A stretch of DNA of 22,394 bases from an uncultured Tidjanibacter sp. (GTDB lineage Bacteria > Bacteroidota > Bacteroidia > Bacteroidales > Rikenellaceae), in the NCBI GenBank assembly GCA_934663885.1, contig CAKUKW010000008.1, forward strand, positions 1-22,394. The letters run 5' to 3'. Below the pieces are notes generated by a model, which saw only the letters and a list, made by a program, of their open reading frames with translations, was not told where the DNA came from and made no database searches. Every line of letters begins with the position of its first letter. Within the stretch, counting starts at the first letter, position 1. The translations under genes and the position numbers were made by a program. This document shows, in pieces, positions 9,709 through 17,556 of the stretch.

Positions 9709-10329
9709 ATGGAGGTAACCGTCATAGGAGTGGCCGGAGGAACCGGTTCAGGGAAAAGCACACTCGTAAAGCGCCTGCAGGAGGCTTTCGAGGGCGACCA
9801 AGTTATTACACTCTGCCACGATTATTATTATAAGTCACACCCGAACCTTACTTATGACGAGCGGTCCAAGCTCAATTACGACCATCCTCAGTCTTTCGAC
9901 ACCGACATGATGGTCGAACATATAAAATCCCTCCGCAGCGGTATTCCGGTGGAGCGCCCGGTTTATTCGTTCGCAGACCATAACAGAACGGATGAGACGG
10001 TCGATGTGGTTCCCTCAAAAGTTATTATCCTGGACGGGATACTTATCTTTGATAATAAGGAACTCAGGGAGCTTATGGATATAAAGGTATTCGTCGATAC
10101 CGATGCCGACGTGCGTCTGGCCCGGAGGATCATGCGCGATGTAAGGGACAGGGGGCGTACCATGGAGTCCGTTATAAACCAGTATATAAAGACAGTCAAA
10201 CCCATGCATGAGGAGTTCGTCGAGCCTTCGAAGAAATACGCCGATGTGATAATTCCCGAGGGAGGCTTCAATTCGGTTGCGGTCGGTATGCTGATAGAGA
10301 ATATCAGGTCTCTGATACAGTCGAAATAA
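9709..10329 (+). CDS. udk: Uridine kinase
   Basis: Pyrimidine salvage enzyme that phosphorylates uridine and cytidine to UMP and CMP. It has 206 residues, the usual length for bacterial Udk. It shows the P-loop GGTGSGKST (10-18), the conserved DYYYK segment (39-42) followed by LTYDERSKLNYDHPQSFD, which binds the nucleoside, the RPVYSFADHNRT motif, and the lid-region RRIMRDVRDRGR. The start codon chosen gives the canonical short N terminus (MEVTVIGVAGG). It stands alone between two terminators, with a leader of about 60 bp. It is a housekeeping gene with no functional link to its neighbours. Confidence 0.96.
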   Translation: MEVTVIGVAGGTGSGKSTLVKRLQEAFEGDQVITLCHDYYYKSHPNLTYDERSKLNYDHPQSFDTDMMVEHIKSLRSGIPVERPVYSFADHNRTDETVDVVPSKVIILDGILIFDNKELRELMDIKVFVDTDADVRLARRIMRDVRDRGRTMESVINQYIKTVKPMHEEFVEPSKKYADVIIPEGGFNSVAVGMLIENIRSLIQSK

Positions 10330-10356
10330 TTATGGGCATTCAGGTAAATTATCATT

Positions 10357-10393
10357 AAATAAAACGCGGCATGTATGCTGCGTTTTATTTTTT
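10357..10393 (+). terminator. Intrinsic terminator after udk
   Basis: A 14-bp stem, AAATAAAACGCGGC against GCTGCGTTTTATTT with one G-U pair, and a 6-nt loop, ending in a T-rich run. It starts 28 bp after the udk stop. Confidence 0.9.
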
Positions 10394-10480
10394 ACACGGA
10401 TAATGTGGATTTTGTGATTTCTAATAACTATCTTTATTTTCTGTCTACTTTATTTTTTGAACCAAAAACATGAATAAACT

Positions 10481-11326
10481 ATGAAAAACTTATTGACTTT
10501 TACAGGTTTCCTGGCTTTGATAGCATTACTGGCCTTGAATTTGACCGGTTGCGATAGCGGCGGAACCCTGCCCCCAGGCTCCTCGAGCGTGGCCATCGAA
10601 CAAGTGGAAATTACACACAGCAGCATCGGGGTTGTTTTTAGACCGAATTCGTATACCGCTTACTATAACTTTGCAATTGGGACCGCGGACGATATCGTTT
10701 CATTCGAGAACGGAACCCTTGCCGGTATAGAGACCGTTAGCGGAGCTATTGCATATAATAAGACGTTCGACAATCTTTCGCCCGCGACCCAGTACACTAT
10801 ATTCGCGCAGGGGGTTAATACTGACAATCAAAAAAGTAAAACCTTTTATATAAACGTAACTACGGATAAGGAGGTATGGACACTTACTTTCGAGGGCGCC
10901 CTTGGGGAATTTTACGGCAATGTAGGCTGGGCCGACAACATGGATCTTACCCTCCATACGGGTATGAGCAGTAGTGGTTCTATTACGAACGGATACAAAC
11001 TTTTCTTCGAGAGTTTCGCTCCCGTCGGAGATCCTGACAATCCCGTTATCGTGCCCGGCACATATAGGACGGCGGCAGATGTTATGCCCGACGAATTTGA
11101 GTTCGCTCCTGGTTTTGACGACGGCACCGGCAACATAAGGAGCTCGCAATATGTTAAATACGTAGACGGTGTAGGTACGAAGATCGCTATCACCGGCGGT
11201 AGTTACACCGTCACTAATAGCGGTGATACTTATACTATCGTTGTCGAAGTGGAAACCAGCGAAAATGTAATTATCAAATGTACATATACGGGTGAAGTGG
11301 AGATAGAAGACTGGAGCTGGATGTAA
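10481..11326 (+). CDS. Secreted lipoprotein with fibronectin type III-like domain
   Basis: Exported lipoprotein of 281 residues and unknown function. A type II signal peptide (MKNLLTFTGFLALIALLALN...) ends in the lipobox LTGC with Cys24, followed by a Gly/Ser/Pro linker. Residues about 38-130 look Fn3-like (VEITHSSIGVVFRPNS..., ...FDNLSPATQYTIFAQGVN, ...KTFYINVTTDKE). The remaining about 150 residues are predicted beta-rich and unrecognised (FEGALGEFYGNVGW..., ...GGSYTVTNSGDTYTIVVEVET). It shares its architecture with the minus-strand lipoprotein at 4740-5708 but is not a close copy. It is monocistronic: the udk terminator lies before it and its own terminator after it. The upstream 90 bp are AT-rich, with TATCTTTA as a one-off match to the -7 box. 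Confidence 0.83.
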   Translation: MKNLLTFTGFLALIALLALNLTGCDSGGTLPPGSSSVAIEQVEITHSSIGVVFRPNSYTAYYNFAIGTADDIVSFENGTLAGIETVSGAIAYNKTFDNLSPATQYTIFAQGVNTDNQKSKTFYINVTTDKEVWTLTFEGALGEFYGNVGWADNMDLTLHTGMSSSGSITNGYKLFFESFAPVGDPDNPVIVPGTYRTAADVMPDEFEFAPGFDDGTGNIRSSQYVKYVDGVGTKIAITGGSYTVTNSGDTYTIVVEVETSENVIIKCTYTGEVEIEDWSWM

Positions 11327-11354
11327 GCTTGTAACAGTAATTCTTCCCCATGAT

Positions 11355-11393
11355 AAACGTACCGACGGATCATAAGGATCGTCGGTACGTTTT
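11355..11393 (+). terminator. Intrinsic terminator after the second Fn3-like lipoprotein
   Basis: A 12-bp stem (AAACGTACCGAC with GTCGGTACGTTT), extended by GATC/GATC after a one-base bulge, with a 5-nt loop and a short T run. It cleanly separates the lipoprotein from the butyrate gene cluster. Confidence 0.9.
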
Positions 11394-11465
11394 GCATTTG
11401 TCCGGGAATGGCGAGTCGCCTTTCCGTAATCAGGTACCGACTCTACTTTTGAATTTGCAGAAAAC

Positions 11466-11481
11466 CGTTAAATTTTTAACG
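11466..11481. promoter_or_regulatory. Palindrome resembling a Rex operator (distal)
   Basis: CGTTAAA-TT-TTTAACG is a perfect palindrome. Read as GTTAA-N4-TTAAC it matches the inner ten positions of the Rex consensus TTGTTAA-N4-TTAACAA. It lies about 165 bp upstream of the predicted -7 box. Chance occurrence in AT-rich DNA is possible. Confidence 0.35.
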
Positions 11482-11615
11482 CTTTTAATTTCCAACTATT
11501 TTATTTGATTTAATTTCAATTTTTAATCAAATAAAAAAATCAGCTTATGATTATGTATCTCAAGAGATTGTGAAGAGATAAAAATATTTGTGTTATTTTT
11601 TTCACAGAAACTTGT

Positions 11616-11631
11616 TGTTATTTGTATAACA
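11616..11631. promoter_or_regulatory. Palindrome resembling a Rex operator, over the predicted -33 region
   Basis: TGTTAT-TTGT-ATAACA is a perfect 6-bp palindrome with a 4-bp spacer. In the 18-bp frame TTGTTAt-N4-aTAACAt it agrees with the Rex consensus at 11 of 14 defined positions. It overlaps the predicted -33 TTTG of the abfD promoter, where a repressor would block transcription. No regulator gene is present in the window to confirm the assignment. Confidence 0.4.
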
Positions 11632-11654
11632 TAACGAAAACTTGGCTATATTTG
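11621..11654 (+). promoter_or_regulatory. Predicted abfD operon promoter (TTTG / TATATTTG)
   Basis: TATATTTG at 11647-11654 is a full match to TAnnTTTG, and TTTG at 11621-11624 is a -33 candidate 22 bp upstream, slightly farther than usual. Transcription would begin near 11661, leaving a leader of about 185 nt. Confidence 0.55.
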
Positions 11655-11660
11655 CCGCAA

Positions 11661-11844
11661 ATAGACCCGTGAGGTTGTTGAGAGCCCGATTGAAAGGATT
11701 AGTTCAGTTTTATCGGCGCGAAACGCTAGAGAACGAAACGGACCGAATGGGCACACCAAGTGATATTATTCGAAACCCTGACAGGTACGACTGAAATAGC
11801 AGGTACAACCGATAGAAATTTAATAAACCAAAATATAAAACGCC
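11661..11844 (+). promoter_or_regulatory. Long, possibly structured 5' leader of abfD
   Basis: The predicted leader can form an interrupted helix CCGAT-TGAA/TTCA-ATCGG (11686-11694 with 11703-11716), next to a small GCG-AAA-CGC hairpin. A weak outer pairing GCCC/GGGC (11684-11687 region with 11750-11753) could enclose both. It matches no riboswitch class that I recognise. The start of the RNA is only inferred from the -7 box. Confidence 0.25.
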
Positions 11845-13305
11845 ATGATGACAAAAGAGCAGTACATCGAGAGCCTGAGGAAAATGAACCTCAAGGTTTA
11901 CCTTATGGGGGAACTTGTCGACAACCCGGTGGATCATCCAATGATAAGGCCGTCGATGAATTCAGTAGCTATGACCTACGAACTCGCCGAAAAGGAGGAA
12001 TACAAAGACCTGATGACGGCGGAATCCAATCTGACCGGCAAAAGCGTAAACCGTTTCTGCCACCTTCATCAAAGTACGGACGACCTGATAAAAAAGGTCA
12101 AGATGCAGCGTCTGCTGGGCCAGAAAACAGCGGCATGTTTTCAGCGCTGTGTGGGAATGGATGCCTTCAATGCCATCTGGTCCACAACATACGAGATGGA
12201 CAGGGAACTGGGGACGGACTATCACAAACGTTTTACGGATTATATGAAGTTTGTTCAGGAGGGAGACCTTACTGTTGACGGAGCAATGACAGACCCGAAG
12301 GGTGACCGCGGTCTTTCGCCTTCGAAACAGGCCGATGCAGACCTTTACCTGCGTATAGTAGAAGTACGTCCCGACGGGATTGTGGTGCGCGGGGCGAAGG
12401 CCCACCAGACAGGCGCTGTCAATTCTCACGAGCATCTTATAATGCCTACCGTGGCCATGAAGGAGGAAGATGCGGATTATGCGGTTTCGTTCGCCGTTCC
12501 CTCTGACGCCGAAGGCGTATTCATGATCTACGGCCGCCAGTCGTGCGATACGCGCAAGATGGAACCAGGAGCCGACATAGACCTCGGCAACGCCCGTTTC
12601 GGCGGACATGAGGCGCTCGTTATTTTCGATGATGTTTTCGTGCCTAACGAACGGGTGTTCATGTGCAGGGAATACGAATTTGCAAACATGATGGTCGAAC
12701 GTTTTGCCGGATACCACCGACAGTCGTATGGCGGCTGCAAAGTGGGCGTCGGCGACGTACTGATAGGTGCGGCGGCGGTTGCCGCCGACTACAACGGCGC
12801 GGCGAAGGCAAGTCATATCAAGGACAAGCTCATTGAGATGACCCACCTTAACGAAACGCTCTACGCATGTGGCATAGCATGTTCGGCTGAGGGCGAAAAG
12901 ATGCCGGCAGGCAACTATATGATAAACCTTCTGCTGGCCAACGTGTGCAAGCAGAACATTACCCGCATGCCGTACGAGATAGCACGGCTTGCCGAAGATA
13001 TTGCCGGCGGCCTTATGGTCACAATGCCCTCGGAACAGGATTTCCGTAACGAGAAGATAGGTCCTTATGTTGACAAATACCTCAAGGGTGTCGCAAATGT
13101 GTCGACCGAGAACCGTATGCGCATCCTGCGCCTGATAGAGAACATAACCCTGGGTACGGCCGCGGTCGGTTACCGCACCGAGTCCATGCACGGTGCAGGT
13201 TCACCCCAGGCACAGCGCATTATGATCGCGCGTCAGGGGAACCTGGAGGCCAAGAAGAAACTCGCGAAGGATATCGCGCAGGTAAAAGAGGAACAGAATG
13301 CCTGA
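11845..13305 (+). CDS. abfD: 4-hydroxybutyryl-CoA dehydratase / vinylacetyl-CoA delta-isomerase
   Basis: Radical flavoenzyme that dehydrates 4-hydroxybutyryl-CoA to crotonyl-CoA using FAD and an unusual [4Fe-4S] cluster, and also isomerises vinylacetyl-CoA. It has 486 residues against about 490 in Clostridium aminobutyricum. The cluster ligands known there (C99, C103, H292, C299) are all present one position earlier: C98 and C102 in AACFQRCVG, H291 and C298 in GYHRQSYGGC. The acyl-CoA-dehydrogenase-like fold shows in GAKAHQTGAVNSHEHLIMPT and the C-terminal TLGTAAVGYRTESMHGAGSPQAQR. Two adjacent ATG codons could each be the start. It is the first gene of the cluster, and its end overlaps the NFU gene by 8 bp. 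The enzyme is oxygen-sensitive, consistent with an anaerobe. Confidence 0.97.
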   Translation: MMTKEQYIESLRKMNLKVYLMGELVDNPVDHPMIRPSMNSVAMTYELAEKEEYKDLMTAESNLTGKSVNRFCHLHQSTDDLIKKVKMQRLLGQKTAACFQRCVGMDAFNAIWSTTYEMDRELGTDYHKRFTDYMKFVQEGDLTVDGAMTDPKGDRGLSPSKQADADLYLRIVEVRPDGIVVRGAKAHQTGAVNSHEHLIMPTVAMKEEDADYAVSFAVPSDAEGVFMIYGRQSCDTRKMEPGADIDLGNARFGGHEALVIFDDVFVPNERVFMCREYEFANMMVERFAGYHRQSYGGCKVGVGDVLIGAAAVAADYNGAAKASHIKDKLIEMTHLNETLYACGIACSAEGEKMPAGNYMINLLLANVCKQNITRMPYEIARLAEDIAGGLMVTMPSEQDFRNEKIGPYVDKYLKGVANVSTENRMRILRLIENITLGTAAVGYRTESMHGAGSPQAQRIMIARQGNLEAKKKLAKDIAQVKEEQNA

Positions 13306-13612
13306 TAATATGTCCGGGAACGCACTCTTCCGGGAGAAAGTCGAACGCGTCGTTAACGAGCGTATACGTCCCCTGTTGCGTATGCACGAAGGAGATATGG
13401 CCGTCAGGGATGCAAGAGACGGGGAAATATGGATTGCACTTAGCGGTGCATGTAAGACCTGCCCTTCCGCACAGATAACAATGGAAGAGATCATCGGTCA
13501 AACACTGAAAGAAGAGCTTGGAAACGAATATGCCGGTGTTCACCTTGTAAACGAAACGGACGAAGAGCTGCTCAACTTCGCAAGGGCCCTGCTGAATAAA
13601 AATAGACCTTGA
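13298..13612 (+). CDS. NifU C-terminal (NFU) domain protein, Fe-S cluster carrier
   Basis: Small cytoplasmic protein of 104 residues that consists of one NFU domain. The CxxC pair C52/C55 sits in the family signature SGACKTCPSAQITMEEII; in NFU proteins these cysteines bind a labile [4Fe-4S] cluster between two subunits and hand it to apo-enzymes. It lacks the NifU N-terminal scaffold. The start codon lies inside the end of abfD (8-bp overlap) with GAGG a few bases upstream, so the two are translationally coupled; the CoA-transferase gene starts 1 bp after its stop. Inference: it supplies or repairs the [4Fe-4S] cluster of AbfD. A general role in Fe-S assembly is the alternative. A second in-frame ATG four codons on is also possible. 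Confidence 0.88.
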   Translation: MPDNMSGNALFREKVERVVNERIRPLLRMHEGDMAVRDARDGEIWIALSGACKTCPSAQITMEEIIGQTLKEELGNEYAGVHLVNETDEELLNFARALLNKNRP

Positions 13613-13613
13613 A

Positions 13614-14912
13614 ATGGACTGGAAAGAACAATATAAAGACAGGATAGTTACCGCTGCCGAGGCTGTAAAGCTCATCAAGGACGGCGACTATGTGGTTTGT
13701 TCCCACGCCGCCGCCAACCCGCAGGTAATTATGCGCGAGATGGTCGCCCAAAAGGAGAAATTCCACGGCGTGCATATCTATCATATGCTTCCGCTTGGTT
13801 ACGGCGACTACCTGCTGCCGGAGAATGCGGAGCATTTCCGCCATATAACGAATTTTGTGGGGGGTGCTTCACGCCAGGCCATAGCCGAAGGCAAAGCGGA
13901 TTTCCTTCCTGCATTTTTCAAAGACATGCCCGGGTTTGTCGGGAATATTTTCCCTGTGAACGTTGCTGTTGTCAATGTATCGCTGCCTGACGAGGAAGGT
14001 TATTGCAGCCTCGGGCTGGCCTGCGATTATACAAAAGCTGCAGTCGAAAAATCGGATATGGTTATTGCACAGGTAAACGAATGCATGCCCTATGTCGGCT
14101 CGACGAACAAGGTGCATCTTTCAAGGTTTACAGCGATTGTGCCCTGTGCCGACCCGATCCCAGAGATACCGCGTCCCGTGATTACAGACGTGGAGCGCGA
14201 GATAGGCCGCAACTGTGCCTCCCTCATTGAAGACGGCGATACGCTGCAACTCGGTATCGGGGCGATCCCGGATGCCGTACTGCTATTCCTTAAAGATAAA
14301 AAAGACCTTGGTATACATACGGAAATGTTCTCCGACGGAGCAATGGAGCTTATCAGGGCAGGTGTCATAAACGGGAGCCGTAAGACTCTTCACCCGGGTA
14401 AACTGGTTGCCACGTTCCTTATGGGCACCCGTGAACTTTACGATTTCCTCGACAAAAATCCCGACGTGGAAATGCTCCCCGTCGATTACGTGAACGAACC
14501 TGCCGTCATAGGGGAAAACGACAACATGGTGTCGATAAACTCGTGCATCGAAATAGATCTCATGGGTCAGGTCAATTCAGAAACGATAGGGCTGAAACAG
14601 TTCAGCGGCACTGGCGGCCAGGTGGATTACGTGCGGGGAGCCTCGATATCAAAAGGCGGGCGCTCGATTATGGCAATGCCTTCGACTGCGGCAAAAGGCA
14701 AAGTTTCCCGTATTGTTCCTCTGTTGGCTGAAGGGGCGGCTGTTACCACATCGAGGAACGACGTGGATTATGTGGTGACCGAATACGGTGTGGCATGGCT
14801 GAAGGGGCGTACACTGGCCCAGAGGGCCGAAGCATTGATTGCCGTCGCGCACCCGGATTTCAGGGAGGGCTTACGGGCGGAATATGAAAAACGGTTCAAT
14901 CTAAAAAATTAA
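13614..14912 (+). CDS. abfT: 4-hydroxybutyrate CoA-transferase
   Basis: Transfers CoA from acetyl-CoA or butyryl-CoA to 4-hydroxybutyrate, producing the substrate of AbfD. It has 432 residues, typical of AbfT/Cat2. Features: the N-terminal domain with GDYVVCSHAAANP, the paired domain after residue 195, and the catalytic Glu of CoA-transferases at E237 in HTEMFSDGAMELI, which matches E238 of the Clostridium aminobutyricum enzyme. GIGAIPDAV (214-222) and the FSGTGGQVDYVRGA segment form the CoA site. The gene begins 1 bp after the NFU stop and ends 4 bp before 4hbD, so it lies within one transcript. Because related enzymes also accept butyryl-CoA, it could perform the last step to butyrate; no but or buk/ptb gene is seen here. 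Confidence 0.94.
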   Translation: MDWKEQYKDRIVTAAEAVKLIKDGDYVVCSHAAANPQVIMREMVAQKEKFHGVHIYHMLPLGYGDYLLPENAEHFRHITNFVGGASRQAIAEGKADFLPAFFKDMPGFVGNIFPVNVAVVNVSLPDEEGYCSLGLACDYTKAAVEKSDMVIAQVNECMPYVGSTNKVHLSRFTAIVPCADPIPEIPRPVITDVEREIGRNCASLIEDGDTLQLGIGAIPDAVLLFLKDKKDLGIHTEMFSDGAMELIRAGVINGSRKTLHPGKLVATFLMGTRELYDFLDKNPDVEMLPVDYVNEPAVIGENDNMVSINSCIEIDLMGQVNSETIGLKQFSGTGGQVDYVRGASISKGGRSIMAMPSTAAKGKVSRIVPLLAEGAAVTTSRNDVDYVVTEYGVAWLKGRTLAQRAEALIAVAHPDFREGLRAEYEKRFNLKN

Positions 14913-14916
14913 CGAT

Positions 14917-16032
14917 ATGCAGTTATTCAAACTTAAAACGGTTATTAGCCGTTTCGACACTTTCGCCCGGTTCGCACGCGAATTCGAACTTGGCGCAGGC
15001 GACCTGGTCCTGACCAACGAGTTCCTGTATAAGCCTTTCATGGAAGGGCTTGGGCTGAAATGTAAATTTGTAATGCAGGAGAAGTACGGGCAGGGCGAAC
15101 CTTCGGACGAGATGATGAACGGTATGCTCGCCGATGTCGCCGGGACAAAGTACGACCGCGTAATAGCCGTGGGCGGCGGTACGGTAATCGACATTGCGAA
15201 ACTGTTCGTGCTGAAGGATGTCTCCAACGTTACGGATGCTTTCGAGAGAAAGATCCCTATCCTCAAGGATAAAAAACTCATTATTGTACCCACCACCTGC
15301 GGCACTGGCAGCGAGGTGACCAATATTTCTATCGCCGAGCTCAAATCGCGCCGCACCAAGATGGGCCTTGCCGACGATGCGCTTTTTGCCGACGATGCGG
15401 TGCTGATCCCCGAACTTCTCAAAGGACTGCCCTTTAAATTCTATGCCTACAGTGCCATAGACGCACTTATCCATGCTACCGAAGCATACGTTTCGCCTAA
15501 ATCAAATCCCTATACCCTCATTTATTGCAGGGAAGCCATCCGGATGATTGTAGATGTGTTTATGGGAATATCCGAAAAAGGGCCCGAATACCGTTTCGAA
15601 CGACTGGACGATATGCTGATCGCCAGCAATTTCGCGGGGATAGCGTTCGGTAACGCGGGTGTAGGCGCTGTGCATGCGCTTTCATATCCATTCGGGGGAG
15701 CTTACCATGTACCTCACGGAGATGCCAACTACCAGTTCTTCACGGAGATATTCAAATTATACGACCGTAAGGCCCCGGAGGGTATAATAAAAGAGGTGAA
15801 CGAACTTTATTCGGGACTCCTCGGCGTTCGCGCCGACCGTGTTTATGATACGTTAGACGAGCTATTGGGCTCGCTAACCACCAAAAACCCGCTTCGTACT
15901 TACGGCATGCAGGAGGATGATATAGACGGCTTCACCGAAAATGTACTCTTAAGCCAGCAACGTTTGCTGAACAATAATTACGTTCCACTTTCGAAAGAGG
16001 AGATAAGGGGCGTATACGCAGAATTATTCTAA
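14917..16032 (+). CDS. 4hbD: 4-hydroxybutyrate dehydrogenase (iron-type alcohol dehydrogenase)
   Basis: NAD-dependent group III (iron-containing) alcohol dehydrogenase that interconverts succinate semialdehyde and 4-hydroxybutyrate. It has 371 residues. The nucleotide-binding motif GGGTVIDIAK is at 86-95 and PTTCGTGSEVTN at 125-136. The metal ligands expected in this family are D182, H186, H253 and H267, in SAIDALIHATEAYVS and GVGAVHALSYPFGGAYHVPHGDAN (H253 in AVHALSYP, H267 in HVPHGDAN). The substrate is assigned mainly from context: it lies between the CoA-transferase (4-bp gap) and the CoA-acylating semialdehyde dehydrogenase (24-bp gap), which is the known grouping for succinate-to-butyrate fermentation in Clostridium kluyveri and Porphyromonas. 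Sequence alone would say only iron-type ADH. Confidence 0.93.
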   Translation: MQLFKLKTVISRFDTFARFAREFELGAGDLVLTNEFLYKPFMEGLGLKCKFVMQEKYGQGEPSDEMMNGMLADVAGTKYDRVIAVGGGTVIDIAKLFVLKDVSNVTDAFERKIPILKDKKLIIVPTTCGTGSEVTNISIAELKSRRTKMGLADDALFADDAVLIPELLKGLPFKFYAYSAIDALIHATEAYVSPKSNPYTLIYCREAIRMIVDVFMGISEKGPEYRFERLDDMLIASNFAGIAFGNAGVGAVHALSYPFGGAYHVPHGDANYQFFTEIFKLYDRKAPEGIIKEVNELYSGLLGVRADRVYDTLDELLGSLTTKNPLRTYGMQEDDIDGFTENVLLSQQRLLNNNYVPLSKEEIRGVYAELF

Positions 16033-16056
16033 CAACTACATTAAATATAACTCACA

Positions 16057-17415
16057 ATGCAGGAAATAAAGGATATGATCGCCAAAGCGCGCAAGGCGCA
16101 GGCTTTCTATCAGACCCACTTCGACCAGGAAGATGTAGACATGGTCATAAAGCTGGCGGCACGCGCCATTTTCGATAATGCCGAAGAACTCGCGCAACTG
16201 GCTGTCGAGGAGACCGGAATGGGAGTCTACGAAGACAAAGTATCCAAGAACAGGAATAAATCCAAAGGCGTATGGAATAACCTCAAGGGCAAAAAATCTA
16301 TGGGAATACTCAGTATCGACGAGCTTACCGGACTTATAGAGATTGCCAAGCCGATAGGCGTGGTGGCGGGAATTACTCCGATGACCAACCCTATTGTGAC
16401 TCCCATGTCCAAGATAATCTTCGCGCTGAAGACCAAAAACGCCATAATAATATCTCCGCACCCGAAGGCGAAGAAGTGTTCGTCTGCGGCAGTGAAAACC
16501 ATACTCAAGGCTATCGAAACCATGGAGGTACCCGACGGCATGGTGCAGGTGATCGAAGAACCCACACTCGAGATGACGCAGGAGCTTATGAGGGAATGCG
16601 ACACAGTCGTAGCCACTGGCGGCATGCCGATGGTCAAATCGGCATATTCTTCCGGAAAACCTTCCTTCGGCGTAGGCGCCGGCAACGTACAGGTGATACT
16701 GGACCGCAATATCGAATATGACCTTGCCGCCGGTAAGGTGGTTACGGGCCGCTCGTTCGACAACGGCATAATCTGCTCGGGTGAACAGAGTTTCATATAT
16801 CCGAGGGAAGACAGGGAAGAAGTGATGGCAGCATTCCGCCGCAACAGGGGATATGTGGTTCCGGCCGCTGAAAAACAGAAAGTGATGAACACCATTTTCA
16901 ATGACGGTGCCATGGTTAGGGATATAATCGGTAAATCGGCCCTTGATATCGCCGAAAGGGCCGGAATAACCGTTCCGGAAGATACGAAAGTCATTATTAT
17001 CGAGGCTGAGGGACCGGGCAATGCCGACATAGTTTGCAAAGAGAAGATGTTTCCGGTACTTGCAGCGCTCCCGTACGGATATTTCGACGAGGCGTTGGAA
17101 ATTGCCACAACTAATCTCACGCTCGAGGGGAGCGGACATACTGCCGGCATCCACTCCAATAACCAGGCGAATATTATTAAGGCCGGTACGGACCTGCCTG
17201 TTTCGCGTGTGATCGTAAATGCAATATGCGCTACTACGGCCGGGGGGTCGATCCAGAACGGGCTTGCAGTTACCAATACACTGGGATGCGGTAGCTGGGG
17301 TAACAACTCTATTTCGGAAAACTTTACCTATAAGCACCTCCTCAACATTACCAGAGTAGCGCCTTTGTCGGCAAGGATACACGTTCCCAGCGACGAGGAG
17401 ATTTGGAATAGTTAG
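16057..17415 (+). CDS. sucD: Succinate-semialdehyde dehydrogenase, CoA-acylating
   Basis: Reduces succinyl-CoA to succinate semialdehyde with NAD(P)H and releases CoA. This SucD is an aldehyde dehydrogenase and is unrelated to the succinyl-CoA synthetase subunit of the same name. It has 452 residues. The catalytic Cys is C240 in SFDNGIICSGEQS. The cofactor region has GVVAGITPMTNP (101-112) and the ATGGMPMVKSAYSSGKP segment. The C-terminal SGHTAGIHSNN and NTLGCGSWGNNS segments are typical of the CoA-acylating group also seen in EutE/AdhE. It lacks the Glu pair of hydrolytic ALDHs. It is the last gene of the first block, and a 173-bp gap with an inverted repeat separates it from bcd. It withdraws succinyl-CoA from the reductive branch of the TCA cycle into the butyrate route. 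Confidence 0.94.
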   Translation: MQEIKDMIAKARKAQAFYQTHFDQEDVDMVIKLAARAIFDNAEELAQLAVEETGMGVYEDKVSKNRNKSKGVWNNLKGKKSMGILSIDELTGLIEIAKPIGVVAGITPMTNPIVTPMSKIIFALKTKNAIIISPHPKAKKCSSAAVKTILKAIETMEVPDGMVQVIEEPTLEMTQELMRECDTVVATGGMPMVKSAYSSGKPSFGVGAGNVQVILDRNIEYDLAAGKVVTGRSFDNGIICSGEQSFIYPREDREEVMAAFRRNRGYVVPAAEKQKVMNTIFNDGAMVRDIIGKSALDIAERAGITVPEDTKVIIIEAEGPGNADIVCKEKMFPVLAALPYGYFDEALEIATTNLTLEGSGHTAGIHSNNQANIIKAGTDLPVSRVIVNAICATTAGGSIQNGLAVTNTLGCGSWGNNSISENFTYKHLLNITRVAPLSARIHVPSDEEIWNS

Positions 17416-17450
17416 TGTAAAAGGCGCTTTCGGTCAAGGGAGAGGGCGCC

Positions 17451-17556
17451 GCGGCGGTTACGGCAGGCAAAAGGTTATTGGTAGTTAGGGCCTGTATCTG
17501 ATACGGGAAATGTTAGGAGTCTGTTTTTGATTCTCATGCCTGCCGTAATTTGCCGC
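17451..17556. repeat. Long inverted repeat in the sucD-bcd gap
   Basis: GCGGC..TTACGGCAGGCA on the left pairs with TGCCTGCCGTAA..GCCGC on the right: 12 contiguous base pairs plus 5 more after a small internal loop, spanning about 67 nt. A second hairpin, CCTGTAT/ATACGGG, sits inside the loop. There is no clear T tract after the right arm, so this is not a standard terminator. It could be an attenuator, an RNA processing or stabilising element, or a copy of a dispersed repeat. TTTG (17526-17529) and TAATTTG (17546-17552) inside it vaguely resemble a promoter for bcd. Confidence 0.6.

Larger units (their letters stand above)
11394..11844 (+). other. 450-bp control region of the 4-hydroxybutyrate/butyrate gene cluster
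   Basis: Non-coding and strongly AT-rich up to about 11650, then more balanced. From left to right it holds a 16-bp palindrome at 11466-11481, a 12-bp AT inverted repeat (11499-11510 with 11525-11536), a second 16-bp palindrome at 11616-11631, a -7 element at 11647-11654 and a leader of about 185 nt before abfD. Only tiny reading frames occur, for example 15 codons from the ATG at 11747. It is much longer than the other upstream regions in this window, which suggests regulated expression. Confidence 0.6.

Noticed and set aside
11585..11610. TTTGTG...CACAGAAA near the abfD promoter as a Crp/Fnr-type site
   Set aside because: The half-sites are spaced two bases too far apart for a Crp/Fnr site and the next positions do not match; the Rex-like palindromes are a better fit.
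11760..12278. Plus-strand frame starting in the abfD leader (172 codons)
   Set aside because: It runs out of frame through the abfD N terminus; the sequence is low in hydrophobic residues and has no homology features.
11962..13191. Long open frame antisense to abfD (409 codons)
   Set aside because: It lies fully within abfD, whose cluster ligands are all in place. The antisense product has no family features or ribosome-binding site.
16036..17382. Long open frame antisense to sucD (448 codons)
   Set aside because: It is the mirror of a well-supported coding region with strong family motifs. The translation is rich in His, Arg and Tyr with no recognisable domain, as expected from a shadow frame.
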